A DNA stretch of 64,000 nucleotides, taken from the NCBI GenBank assembly GCA_019279435.1, contig JAAALK010000285.1, positions 26,134,371 to 26,198,370 on the forward strand, given 5' to 3'. The stretch comes from Zizania palustris (Eukaryota; Streptophyta; Magnoliopsida; Poales; Poaceae). Positions 11,616 through 22,766 of the stretch are shown here, in pieces. A program made the position numbers and the translations under genes. The notes beneath the pieces were generated by a model. It did not search any database. It saw nothing but the letters and a program-made list of their open reading frames with translations, and was not told the origin of the DNA. The number at the start of each line of letters is the position of its first letter. The first letter of the stretch is position 1.

Positions 11616-11633
11616 TCCCCACGGACGTCGCCA
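11616..11633 (-). promoter_or_regulatory. Primer binding site of element X2
   Basis: Read on the minus strand two bases after the LTR is TGGCGACGTCCGTGGGGA. This equals the B and D primer site except for one base (GACG instead of GCCG). The site would pair with the 3' end of a tRNA to start minus-strand DNA synthesis. Confidence 0.65.
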
Positions 11634-11635
11634 AC

Positions 11636-12103
11636 TATTGCCACAATGGATTATGCTAACAGGTTCTATAAGACCAAGAACTGACAAACGAAGTGTCTGT
11701 GAATGCGAACTATCTCAACCCTCTGAATAGGATAATTCGAAGTGTGTATTGAATATCTCAATATTCGATGCCTCTTACAGGGCAAGAAGGGGGTATTTAT
11801 AGGTAAAATCTCTATGGAAAAGACCCTTTTACCCCTTAATTACAACCAATATAGTGGATACTATTTCGGTATCCCTTATAAGGTTAAAATGGTAAAACAT
11901 GCTCGAGGGATGTTGATAAAGCAGATGTCCCATCCTTCTAGTCGTTTCCCACTTCGAAGGGGAAGCCTTCCGGAAGGTCTATTTGGACCAGAGCTTGGAC
12001 GGACACTTCAGCTCCGAGATTAAGACTTGCATTTGTCTTCGTTGTATAATGTATTTGCTTGGAATATTGGAGGATGATGGGTATGAAGTATTTCCCCCCA
12101 ACA
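11636..12103 (-). repeat. 5' LTR of element X2, diverged (468 bp)
   Basis: It aligns with the A/B/D LTRs along its length (GCTAACAGG, GACAAACGAAGTGT, GGTATTTATAGG, TTTCCCCCC) but is clearly diverged and starts TATTGCC instead of TGTTGGC, so the TG end is mutated. It ends CCCCAACA at 12103. A minus-strand TATA box (from TATTTATAGG near 11795) is kept. It marks a separate subfamily from A, B and D. X2 is inserted in C1 sequence that resumes at 12104. Confidence 0.75.
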
Positions 12104-12721
12104 ACGACTGTATTGATGACAAGATTTGGTAAAGCCCAAGGCCGACCAAGGATGTCGTACGATCAATGAGAGTCAAAGAGAGTCAGTCAAAGGTGATCAA
12201 ATAAGCTCGCCAGTTACAACATTACCAGATATAAAGGAGCCGATAAGGAGAATATAAAGATTATCCTGTTAGGATATATTACTTGGACGGTAAGTTTCCG
12301 GACTATAAATATGTATTCCTTAGTTAGGTCCAAAACATATAACTCTGTCAAACAACTACTAGGCACATTGCCACCCTTGGCTTCCCAAGGTTAATCCCGA
12401 TGAGATTCGGAACTCAGAACTAGGCTACATCATTATGATCTCCGGCAAAGAGGTGAGTCCCACCACCCCTGACGACCTTATCGACTAGGTCTGACATCTC
12501 TTTATATTGTATCTTTATTATGATGTACACCTTTCATCAAAATAAAGCATGCCCAATAGTTTGAGGTACTATTAAGTTCATCATGACTAGCTACTATCTT
12601 GGTTAGGTCCATTCTTATTATTGGGGTGATTTGATAATATATATATATATATTATATATGTAATGTTTTATTTATTTCTATTGGAGTACAAGCTGATAGG
12701 TTATCTTCAATTCAATGTTAT
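12104..12721 (+). repeat. LTR of old Tat-like element C1, left part
   Basis: Non-coding. Its right end continues, after element B, at 35471, and the joined sequence aligns with 61000-61563 (shared TAGCTACT.TCTTGGTTA, TTTATTTATTTCTA, GTACAAG.TGAT). This identifies it as C-family LTR. TATAAATA at 12304-12311 and AATAAAGCATG near 12541 may be its promoter and polyadenylation signals. A run of AT repeats lies at about 12639-12660. Its own left end is hidden beyond X2. Confidence 0.7.
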
Positions 12722-13216
12722 TGTTGGCGTAAAAGATTACGCTAACAGGTTTCTGTAGAAGAGAAACTAACAAACGAAGTGTTTGCGAAGCAAACTGTTC
12801 TAAGCCTCTGAAGGGATAATAACTTAGAATAGTTTGAAAGTGTGTATTGAATAACTTGTATTCGGTCCCTATTACAGGGTGAAACGGGGGGTATTTATAG
12901 GCTCAAACATTAAGGAAAAGACCTATTTACCCCTCTATTACAACCGACATAGTGGAAACTATGCGGTACCCTTAATAGGGCTAAAATGGTAAAAGACTAA
13001 TCTAATGTGAAAGAAGATAAGTCTTCCATCTTAGCTGGCAAAAAAGATCTCTGAGGGCTTTAGTTCGAAGATGTACTCCGAACTAATGCCTATCTTCGAA
13101 CTTCGAACTTGGTTCCGAGTATCTCCGAAGATGATCGTCTGGTAACCTTCGAATCCGCTGTCTGCCTTTACGTTGCTTCGGCAATAACCCCGGAGATGAG
13201 ATATTTTCCCCCAACA
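12722..13216 (-). repeat. 3' LTR of element B (495 bp)
   Basis: TGTTGGCG...CCCCCAACA, nearly identical to 34976-35470. The purine tract (GTAGCCCCTCGAATAC on the plus strand) follows at 13217. The stretch 13217-13440 is the upstream region of the antisense gene; it is cut by Copia at 13445 and resumes at 24754. Confidence 0.94.
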
Positions 13217-13445
13217 GTAGCCCCTCGAATACGCTTCTCCGTTTTAACCTGTAATGTTAGGAGAGCAGTATACGCAAGAAAAGTAATCATGCGTAGGGGT
13301 TAACAAATTTATATCATCTCCGAATTATGTGGAGATGTATGCTTCAAATTGGTATTCGAAGAAGTTACATTCGAAGTAACTTAGAAATATCTTTTAAAAA
13401 GACTGAAGACTTTTCAGACTTAGAAGAAATAGCCGTTAGCCCGTT

Positions 13446-15426
13446 TGTAGGACCGAAAGTAGCGACCAGAGGGGGGGTGAATGGGCGCCTTAAAAATTCT
13501 TTCGAATCAATGGCCTGTTCCCAATACCCAACGCACCTCAAAATACTACGCAGCAAAAATAAACAGAAGGTCTAAGTCTAAAGGTTTCTAACCTAGAAGC
13601 AACTGATGAAAAACAGTGTGAATCTAAAGAAGTGCAATCTAGGCTGATGTACAAGTTATAACAGGCCTAAACTTCTCAATGAAATGATCTAAGTATGTAT
13701 AAAGTAAAAAGAGAAGTTACTGTCCAAAGTTGTCTCCTGTTCGGAACTTGGCGAAGCCCCCTTCGCACGTCGAGGTCTGCTTCGGAGGTTGGTGACGGAG
13801 TCCGTCCGAAATGCCGAAGGTGTCTCTGTCTAGCCTAGTTCGAAGTGGTAAGAAGCGAAGTGTACATTGGAGCGAAGTAAAACAGTGACGAAGCTTGGTT
13901 CGAAGTAAGTACTTCGAAGTCAAGGCTTCGAACACAACTTCGAACCACGAGCTTCGGAGCGAAGTAAAACTGTGCCGGAGCCTGCTTCGAAGTATGCACT
14001 TCGAAGGCAAGACTTCGAACACCCTTAGAACCGAAAGCTTCGAAGCACAACCTTCGACACAGAAAAGCTTTGAACACAATGCACAAACGGTCAACCTTCG
14101 AACAAGGAAGCGAAGCCTGTCACGCGACAGAAAAGCAAGTCCGAAGCCAATACTCTACCTTCGAAAAGATCAAGCTCCGAAAAGAGAGGCGAAGGGTGAC
14201 ATGCTACCAAGAAATTGGAGCGAGGCCTAGCGGAGCCACAAGCTTCGAACCCAACCTCGAAACCTAATGAAGTGTGTGCTTCGAACAGATAGATTCGGAG
14301 TATGCTAGTTCGAAGTATGCGATGCTGTCCATACAGGAGGAACTTCGAATCTAGCAACTCAGACACAAAGACCGAAGTTCGAAGTCTGAGCGAAGTCTTT
14401 AAAGGCGTTCGATCGAAGCCTGCCTCACGGAGTTGAGGGGCTTCGCACTGAAACGAGCTTCGCCAGACACACCAGGAAAAGGCAAAAGAGACTGTCAGCT
14501 TCGATCAAAAAGCTGGGCGATAGAAGGTGAAAAGCTGCAGCCGAACACTGTAGCTACAGTAAAGCAGTACTACTTGCAACAGCAAGAACTAGTACTACCA
14601 CCGTGAAGAACACACCCAGCCGAAGAAGCTTTTCTTCAAGAATAAATTCAGCAGCCCGTAGGTAAGGCAATAACTCCCCAAACCAAACAAAATACAAGCA
14701 ATAAATTCACCAGAGTTCAAAGATTAAATGCATCCAAGAGATTTGAGCCAAAAGAATGCAAGAACAGGGTGAGGGAAGCCCCTGGCGGCGCACACAGGAG
14801 AGAGAAGGGAGTGACCCAAAAAGGTGGATTTGATTTCAGCACAAAGGGTAGTCCAAACCCTAGGGATTGGGGTGCTATTTATAGGCAGCCCAACACTAGG
14901 AATATTCTACCAGCCCCTTAGGGTTTTTACAGACTCAAAAATACAGAAAAAGACTCTACTGCCCTTAGGTATTTTTACAGACACAACTGACTGACTGTGG
15001 GCCTAGAGTAACAGATGACATATCCGGAAGCTACTCTTCTGGACAGTCGGATACAGAATCAACGGTTGTCAGTTTTACGCCGAAACTGACAAAGCCTCCA
15101 CCAGCTTTGCACCAGGTACCCGGATTGGGCCGGCCCGACTCCGCAGCTCTCTCAGCCCGGCAATCGCTCACCGCCCGTGTACCTGAGTCAGTCCTGGTCA
15201 ACAGCCCAGTGGGTCTTCTACTGCTTCTGGCCCATGCACCTGGATTGGGCCAGCCCGACTTCGCAGCCTCCTCTGCCCGACAGTCGCTCGCTGCCCGTGT
15301 ACCTGAGTCACACGCGGCCCATGAAACAGCAGATCTCTTCTTCTCTTCAGTCCTCGTTGACTATCGTTGACAATGACTCATCACTTCTAGAGCCATGAGG
15401 CCCACGCTATTCAGCATGGCTCCTCA
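13446..15426 (-). repeat. 3' LTR of the Copia element (1981 bp)
   Basis: It starts TGTAGGACCG and ends GGCTCCTCA on the plus strand. A TATTTATAGG near 14876 gives a TATA box on the minus strand. A dense TTCGAA palindrome cluster lies at 13839-14384. Two related segments of about 120 bp near 15110-15310 (each with GGATTGGGCC, GCCCGACT and CCGTGTACCTGAGTCA) form an internal tandem duplication. Apparent reading frames inside the LTR are not genes. Confidence 0.94.
13839..14384. repeat. Cluster of TTCGAA palindromes in the Copia LTR
   Basis: I count 16 TTCGAA hexamers in about 546 bp, some within larger near-palindromes such as CTTCGAAGTAAGTACTTCGA. Random sequence of this length would hold about 0.13. 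The same cluster recurs in the other LTR at about 23161-23706. Sireviruses are known to carry multicopy palindromes in their LTRs thought to act in regulation; whether this motif equals the published ones I cannot check. Confidence 0.85.
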
Positions 15427-16754
15427 ATCTCCCCCTTGATGAGTGCATTGTCAACATTCCTATTTTCACAGCTCTTCAGCACCTGCGAACAAATGTGGAA
15501 ACACGAAAAACAAGATACAAGGAAACAAAGAAGAAGAAAAATAAGGTAAAAGTTTAACCCTAATGACCAAAAGCCGACCAAAAGCAAGAAACGGTCATTA
15601 TGGTTAACCAAAACGTAAAAGCTCAAAATGAGTGCGATTTTTAGAACAACAAGGATATCAACAGAGTAAGAACTCCCCCTTAAACTCTGATCCCAAATTT
15701 TCTCCCTCTTGTTGACAAGTGAACTCATCAAGCACTCAAAAGAGACACAGACTCCCCCTGAAATGCAACTCCCCCTCAAAATATGCAGTGAATGCAATTG
15801 GGGTGCAGGTGGAGTGAAGAAAGCATGCTTCTCAGATATGATTGACTGCAAATACAGTATCTAACAGGTATAGCAAAAGAGATACTGTCCAAGACACATG
15901 GCATGATCAGTGCAACAGATGATATCTAAAGAAAGTCATTTAGCACGCATTTTTCAGTTTTGGCAAATAAAAGCATCACCACATTTTCTAGTAAAACAAG
16001 CAAGGTAAAGCATGAAATGCAGAAGCTAACTGATGTCTACCAAGATAAGCATTGTTCAAAAACAAAGTGCTTCAGCAAACTTGTTATCCGTTTACAGTTC
16101 AGGCTTTTTCATTATCCTTTGTCATTTGTGCCAAGGGTTATTTGCATGTCAAACCTTATGCTAACCGACCAAGTCAAGCCTAGGCCAGAATTGGACCATC
16201 AGAAGCTTAAGACATTGATCTCGGCATACACTATACTGTCCTAGTTCATACCAAAGTGCTATGGTAAGCAATCCAGAACAATATAATGCGACAAAGCAAA
16301 CCCACTTGGATCTTTTCGACTTTAAGCATAAAAAGGAATGGAATTTTCATTCATTTTTAATTTTTATCATTTTATAGCACATTTTCCATGTTAAAGCATA
16401 AAGATGTCCAAGTTGCATATCTGCATCTATGTGATGAACTGGCTACAAGGCATGTAACAGATAGCAAAAGCACTCAGCCTACACATGCTAGTTACCAGAA
16501 GCAATGGTGATCATTTTTCAAGTTGAAAGCGTAAAAGCCATGCACATGACAGATATCAGGTATATCAAGTGAACTGAATCAAAGCATGATCATCGACATG
16601 TAATCAAAAGCATGTACCCGCTAGAATAAGTAAAGCAGTTCAATCATATAACAGAAGCATCTCTAAAGTGTGATACGTGAATATGCAAGATATGAACACA
16701 CACAAAAGGACTCAAGAAAAGAGTAAATAAGAAAGAAAACTGACGCAAAATATC
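15427..16754 (-). promoter_or_regulatory. Non-coding 3' region of Copia with multiplied polypurine tracts
   Basis: Between the RNase H stop and the 3' LTR lie 1.3 kb without a gene. Read on the minus strand, a purine tract CAAGGGGGAGAT abuts the LTR (15427-15438). Similar tracts recur at 15671-15681 (AAGGGGGAGTT), 15751-15759 and 15768-15776 (GGGGGAGT). One tract primes plus-strand DNA; several copies near the 3' LTR are a known Sirevirus feature. The rest (15780-16750) is AT-rich with no recognisable element. Confidence 0.8.
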
Positions 16755-18836
16755 CTAGAAAGGATACACAACACCCAAATCCCCTCGTAAACGCTCAAAG
16801 GTAGATTGATCTAGGGGTTTGGTGAAAATGTCAGCCAACTGATGATGGGTATCAACATGAATAAGGTCAATGACTCCTTTCTCATATTGATCCCGTAAGA
16901 CGTGAAAGCGCACATCAATATGTTTGGTTTTTGAATGGAGACACGGGTTTTTCCCTACACTAATAGCACTCGTGCTGTCGCAAAACAATGGAACCCTGGT
17001 AGGAAAGAGCAACCCAAAGTCTCGTAGAGTAGAAATCATCCAAACCATCTGTGAGCAGCAGCTAGCAGCAGCTACGTACTCAGCCTCTGTGGTCGAAAGA
17101 GCAACTCCAGATTGCTTTCGAGAAGACCAAGATACAAGGGAAGAACCAAGAAACTGGCAAGTACCGGAAGTCGACTTGCGATCCAACCGGCACCCACCAA
17201 AGTCAGCGTCCGAAAAGCCAGATAAATCAAGTGATGATGATGCTGAATAATAAAGACCAAGATCAGGCGCATAGGTGAGATACCTGAAAATGCGCTTGAC
17301 AGCCTGCCGGTGAGACGCGCGTGGTGAAGACTGAAAACGCGCGCAAAGTCCCACGGCGAACTGTATGTCCGGTCTTGTTGCCGTCAAGTACAACAGCGAA
17401 CCGATCATCCCTCGAAATTCTCTCTCATTGACCTTGACACCGCTCTCGTCCTTGTCCAGACCCCCAGAAGTACCCATCGGGGTCATCTGCGGCTTTAATT
17501 CACCACCAAAGTCAAATTTCTTAAGCATGTCACGAGTATACTTACCTTGGTGGATGAAGGTGCCGTCCTTGGTCTGCTTGATCTGGAGCCCTAAGAAATA
17601 CTTAAGCTCACCCATGAGGCTCATCTCAAACTCACTGTGCATCTGCTCAGAAAACTTGGACACAAGAGAATCAGTAGTACCGCCAAAGATAATATCGTCC
17701 ACGTAAATCTGAGCAACTAAAAAGTCTGAAGCATCTCTGAGCAAGAAAAGAGTTTTGTCCACAGAACCCATCACAAAGCCCTTCCCCAACAAAAATTGCT
17801 TTAATCGGTCATACCAAGCCCTGGGGGCTTGCTTCAACCCGTATAAAGCTTTATGCAACTTAAAAACATGTCGAGGAAACTTGGGGTTCTCAAAACCGGG
17901 GGGTTGCCTAACATAAACCTCTTCCTCTATGAACCCGTTCAGAAAAGCACTCTTAACGTCCATTTGAAACAGCTTAAAACCCTTCGAAACGGCAAAAGCT
18001 AGAAGAATACGAATGGACTTAAGACGGGCCACAGGAGCGAAGGTTTCTTCAAAGTCAATACCTTCCTTCTGGCAATAACCCTGGGCGACTAGTCGAGCCT
18101 TGTTGCGCACCACAACCCCATCTTCACCTTGTTTGTTCTTGAATACCCACTTGGTGCCTATGGGGTTGCATCCTGGTGGCGGCTCAACTAGTGTCCAAAC
18201 CCGATTGCGGACAAAATTCTCAAGCTCTTCTTGCATAGCATTAATCCAATTAGAGTCAGAAAGAGCATGAGAAATGTCTCTGGGCTCAAAAGATGCAACA
18301 AACGCAGATTCAGCAAACACAGCGAGAGAGGCAGAAGAGCGCAAAGTCCTCTCAGTCAAATCACCAATGATGAGCTCTGAGGGATGGTCACGCTGAACTG
18401 CTCGGGTTCCCTGGTGATCTGACGTCACCTCACCGGAGTCAGCAGCTGGCACCTCTGGACTCGACTGAAGGGGCTCGATCGAAGTGGAAGAAGTGATCAG
18501 AGGACCGCCTTCATCATCAGTCGAAGTCACAGAGGGTGTGGGCTCTGCGGGGGATGCAGAAGGCCCGCCCTCAACAGCAGCTGGAGTATCCTCATCTTCC
18601 TCGAAGATGGACTCTCCGAGTTCATCATCACCGGAAAGCTCAAAAGAAGGAGACAAAGAAGGCAAGGACTCATCAAATGAAACCTCACATGTCTCGACAA
18701 GCAGCTGGGATTCGAGATTCCAAACACGGAAGCCTCGAGAATGCAATGCATAACCAAGAAAAACACCATCCCAGCAACGAGACTCGAATTTGTCCAAATG
18801 CCCTCCCTTCTTGAGCACGAAAGCACTTGCAGCCAA
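16755..18836 (-). pseudogene. pol: Copia reverse transcriptase and RNase H
   Basis: Open frame of 693 codons. The N-terminus is the C-terminal part of integrase (GGHLDKFESRCWDGVFLGY) and an acidic Ser/Pro-rich linker. Then comes the Copia RT with WVFKNKQGEDG, FAPVARLKSIR, MDVKSAFLNG, the YVDD active site near 17700, and RNase H with SDADFGG, STTEAEY and the Copia end TKHIDVRFHVLRD and ADIFTKPLD. The RT/RNase H part has no stop and ends at 16755. It is joined to the upstream integrase only through a 1-base frameshift near 18824, so this ORF alone would not be made in the normal way. Confidence 0.9.
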
Positions 18837-19953
18837 ACGCTCGCAAGTGGCTCACTTTGGGCTGTCTGCCAAAACGCAACTCATATGATGTCTTACCAAT
18901 GTAAGCTCTAAGAAAAATGCGGTTGGCCAGATAGCAAGCCGTGTTCATGGCTTCAGCCCAAAAACGCCTAGGAGTCCTGTGCTCATCGAGCATCGTCCTG
19001 GCCATCTCAACTAGCGTGCGGTTCTTTCGTTCCACAACGCCGTTCTGTGGGGGAGTGTAAGGAGAAGAGAACTGATGGTCCAGACCCTGATCACCACAGA
19101 AGCTGACGAACTGAGAGTTCTTGAACTCAGAGCCGTTGTCAGAGCGAATTGCTCGCATCCGACCATTGTTCTCATTCTTCAGCTTCAAAATCAGGTCATG
19201 GACAAATTGAAAAGTTTCATCCTTAGACTCCAAAAAGAAAACCCACGAGAAACGAGAAAAGTCGTCAACAATCACAAGTGCATACCACTTCCCACCGACT
19301 GAGCGTACCCGAGCTGGACCTACAGTGTCCAAATGCAAAAGCTCGCCTGGATACGAAGTCATCACCTGAGTCACAGGTGAATGAGAAGCGGCAACCATTT
19401 TCCCATGACGACAGGGATGACAAACTAGATCCTTCTCCATTTTAAGCTTGGGCAATCCTCGGATGAGGTCCATAGAGCTTAACCTGACTAGCAGATCAAA
19501 ACTCAAATGACCTAACCTCCTATGCCACTTCCAGAGCTCAGAAGAAGATCCAGCAATCAAACAGCGAGAAGGGCCAAAAGAACTAGAGAAGTCAATTCGA
19601 AAAACTTTACCGAAGGGTAAAATCTGACAAACCAAAGACCCTCTAGAATCAATCACAGAAGAATTTCCCTTCTTAAAACGCACTTCCAAACCATCCTCAA
19701 GAAGTTGCGACACAGAGATTAAATTAAAGTTCAGATTTTTAACCAAAGCAACATTCTTTAAAGAGAAATGGTCTGAGATGCTGATTGAGCCTATGCCACT
19801 TACTTTCCCTTGACCGCTGTTCCCGAATGTAATGTACTCTTTGGAGCTCGGGGGAGTGAGACTGGAGAACCATCTGCGATGTCCCGTCATGTGGCGAGAG
19901 CATCCTGAGTCCATGATCCAAACATCCTCCAGTCCCCGGTCCTGCACAATCAA
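18825..19953 (-). pseudogene. pol: Copia protease and integrase
   Basis: The protease shows WIMDSGCSRHMTG near 19905 (the D-S-G active site). The integrase zinc region has HRRLGH and CHPCRHGKM. The catalytic residues are visible as Asp in LHLDTVGP, Asp in IRSDNGSEF and Glu in QNGVVERKNRT. An extra base near 18824 throws the frame off after FGCKCF, and a frame change near 19965 separates it from gag. Sirevirus gag-pol is normally one long frame, so both look like damage. Confidence 0.88.
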
Positions 19954-22701
19954 TGTCTGTAAGTGGGAGCAAATGGTCCGGCACCAGGTTTAGCAAAAGA
20001 GCTAAACCAGTGTCGAGCCATCTGCTCAAAAGATGGAAAGCGAAAACCATCAAAAGAGTTTGGACCAAAACGCGGCTCAAAACGCGGTCCATGGTTCTTC
20101 CTAACCCTACGGCCACGAGGTCCAGAACCGTAGCCAACTCGGTCTGGAATTCTGCCGGAACGAACACCACCTACTGGAGCACGGGTAGGAAAACCGTCTC
20201 CTCTACCACCATCTACACGACGCGGCCTGGCCTCTAGCCTCTCCCCGCGCCGAGGAACACGCAGTCTACCACCCTGCTGGTAGAACTGCACCTGATCACT
20301 ACGAGCCCTCTCTGCTCTCTCAACCCGCTTCCTCCTGAAGCAAAACTCCGCAAGATGCCCGTCTCTCTGACAAAACTCACAATGATAGGTAGGCTTCTTG
20401 GGATGTGGTTGAGGCTTGGGATTCTTGGGCTTGGTAGTGTTTGGTGTGGTCTTCTTGGGCTGAGAGGGTCCAGGAAGAGAGTCTAGAGAAGAGTGGAGGT
20501 GTTTGGGCTTAGGAACCCAGATAGGCTTCTTGGGTGGAGCTTTGGATGGTTCATGGATCACTCCATCCTTGGGCTGACAAGCCTGAGAGGACTCAGTGGA
20601 GTGAGTCTTGGGATACCTCTGCTCTGGAGTCATTTTACTCCACTCCACTGCCCGGCTGAGGGCACTCTCAAAGTCAGCCTTGGTGTAGGTGTAACCTACT
20701 CCAAACCCATCCTTCCTCTTGAACTGCTGGATCATCATGCCAAGCTGTGGCTCTCTGGCACTGATCCAACTCAGGATAGACCGGAGGTAAAAGTTCTCAT
20801 TCTGAGAATCAGCTAGCTCCTCTCTCAAGGAAGCTAGAACCTCCACCTGAGACAATCAGGTCTCACACTCATTCTCTACTTGGACAGACTTCCCGGCTTT
20901 TAGCTTAATCAATTCCATTCTAAGAGACAGGCAGTTCTCACAAACAGTGGGATGGAACTGACAATGTCTCAAGCTCTAGCCTAGTCTGCGCAAGCTCAGC
21001 TCTCAACCTCTCTAAATCACCCAAATGTTCATTACCCTTGGATTTCAGCTCAGCTAAGGCAGCTAGATGAGATGGGCAATCAACACAGGGTGCGACGACA
21101 GTGGCTTGAGCATCTTTCAGCTCCAGCTGAGCGCTTTCAAGCTCAGTGGCCAAAGCGTCCCTCTCATCAACCCTTTCTGTGTACCTGGACTTCAGAGTCG
21201 ACAGGTCACACAGAAGCACCTCGCACTTTGGGCACTTACTGCTATCACCCAAGCAAGGGGAAGAAGATAGACTTTCTATTCTACCGTTGGCCACGGCAAG
21301 CTCACTCTCTAACTCGTCTATCCTTTTCTTAGCCCCCCTAAGCAGTTTCTCCCGATACTTCAACTCCTGACGATTGCTCTCAAGTAAATCTACAATTTCG
21401 CGCTCATAAGATGATACCTTGCTATCGTTGTCGTCGGAGTCGTCGGAGGAGCTCTTTTCTTCTCTATCCCCAAGAGCCATGGAGCAGAAGCTCTTGCGGG
21501 ATCTTCGGCGCTGGTGTGAGCGGCTCTTCGGCTTGTCTCCGAAGGCCATGAAGCAGAGGCCCGCCGGATCATCCTTGTCCTTCCCCTTCTTGATGGTGAT
21601 CTCCTCATCGCTTGAGCTCGATGAAGAGGAAGAAGACGTGGATTGCTTGGAGTAGCTCTTCTCCATCTCGGCGAAGAAGGCCTTGTCGCGCTTCTTGTTC
21701 TCTCGCCGGTAGTCCTTCAGGGCCTTCTTGAAGAACCGAGTCTTCGGCTTGCCCTTGTTGAAGGAGGGGCTCTCATGCTTGCCGGAGTCGTGGAAGCTGC
21801 TACCGGTGCCCTTCTTGTATCCACTGCGCTTGGGGCAGTCGGCGATGAAGTGTCCTGGATCACCACATTCAAAGCATCCGGATTTTGTGCCGTGTCTTTT
21901 GAACATTCTTTTATCATAGACACGACGCACCCGGTTGTTAAAGAGACACAAATCATCATCTCCCAACAACTCAAGCTGGTCCTCAGTGATAGACATCAAA
22001 GAGAACCCAGCACAACTCACAGCAGAGGGATCAACAGAAGGTGTAGCAAGGGCCAGGGATTTTGATCCAGAGCCAGTGAGATTTGATCTCAACTGGATAT
22101 CTACCTCAGTGGCCTTCAGCTTGCTAAATAACTCAGAAATGGTCAAGGTATCGTAAGAAGTGCTCTCAACGATAGATGATACCTTGATCTCCCAGATCTT
22201 TGGGTCCAAGGTATGAAGAACCTTGAGCGCCTGCTCATGATCTGAGACTAACTGAGCACCCTCAGCCTTGTTGTCCCGAAGCTTGTTAATGATCGACTGA
22301 AAGCGACCAAACAAGGCTTCAACAGATTCACCCGGCTTCTGTGTGAAGTTCTCATATTCACGCCGGTAGGTCTGATAGAGCCGAGCCTTGACCTGGGCTG
22401 TTCCCTCATGGTGTGCCTTGAGGGTAGCCCAGATCTCTCTCGCAGTGGAGAGATGACTCACACGCTCAAACTCAGTGGGACCTAATCCAGAAAACAAAAT
22501 ATTCACAGCCTTACTGTTGCTCAGATGCTGAGCAATGATACCAGCAGTACCGTGCTCAGCGACTGGCAGAATGACAAACGTGCTGTGAACGCAAATGTCT
22601 CATATGTCCGAACCCTGGCTCATGAGATAGGCTCGCATGCGAGTCTTCCAATAATTGTAGCCATAGGCTTCCAAGGACGGGACCTTGCCTGGAGACGTCA
22701 T
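19954..22701 (-). pseudogene. gag: Copia gag with two zinc knuckles and coiled coils, broken
   Basis: The start is taken at the ATG at 22699-22701 (MTSPGKVPSLEAYGYNYW), 52 bases after the primer site. Downstream are a Copia gag core (GLGPTEFERVSHLSTAREIW), a first knuckle CFECGDPGHFIADC near 21860, Ser/Lys-rich and coiled-coil segments (ELESELAVANGRIESL), and a second knuckle CEFCQRDGHLAEFC near 20370, followed by an Arg/Gly-rich tail. Lesions: TGA at 22600-22602 (in place of the usual Trp), a frameshift near 20945 and TGA near 20855. Gag forms the particle and binds element RNA. Confidence 0.87.
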
Positions 22702-22752
22702 AGTCACTACTGGGGTTTAGAACCGGTTAAGGTATGGAAAAACCCTAACCTC

Positions 22753-22764
22753 GCTCTGATACCA
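22753..22764 (-). promoter_or_regulatory. Copia primer binding site (initiator Met tRNA)
   Basis: On the minus strand TGGTATCAGAGC lies two bases after the 5' LTR end. This is the standard plant initiator-tRNA-Met complement used by most Copia elements. Confidence 0.95.
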
Positions 22765-22766
22765 CT

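Noticed and set aside
11636..12103. Pairing of this LTR with 859-1353 as the two ends of one element
   Set aside because: The two LTRs are strongly diverged, whereas 859-1353 is nearly identical to the B and D LTRs; the flanks (TTGAC and ACGAC) do not match either.
13717..14366. Open frames within the Copia LTRs (also 23039-23688 and 15107-15398) as genes
   Set aside because: They lie wholly in LTR sequence and follow from the TTCGAA-rich composition; they are duplicated in the other LTR and show no known domain.
15960..16244. Small protein in the Copia 3' non-coding region
   Set aside because: No homology is recognised, the frame is short and the region is the known untranslated space before the 3' LTR.
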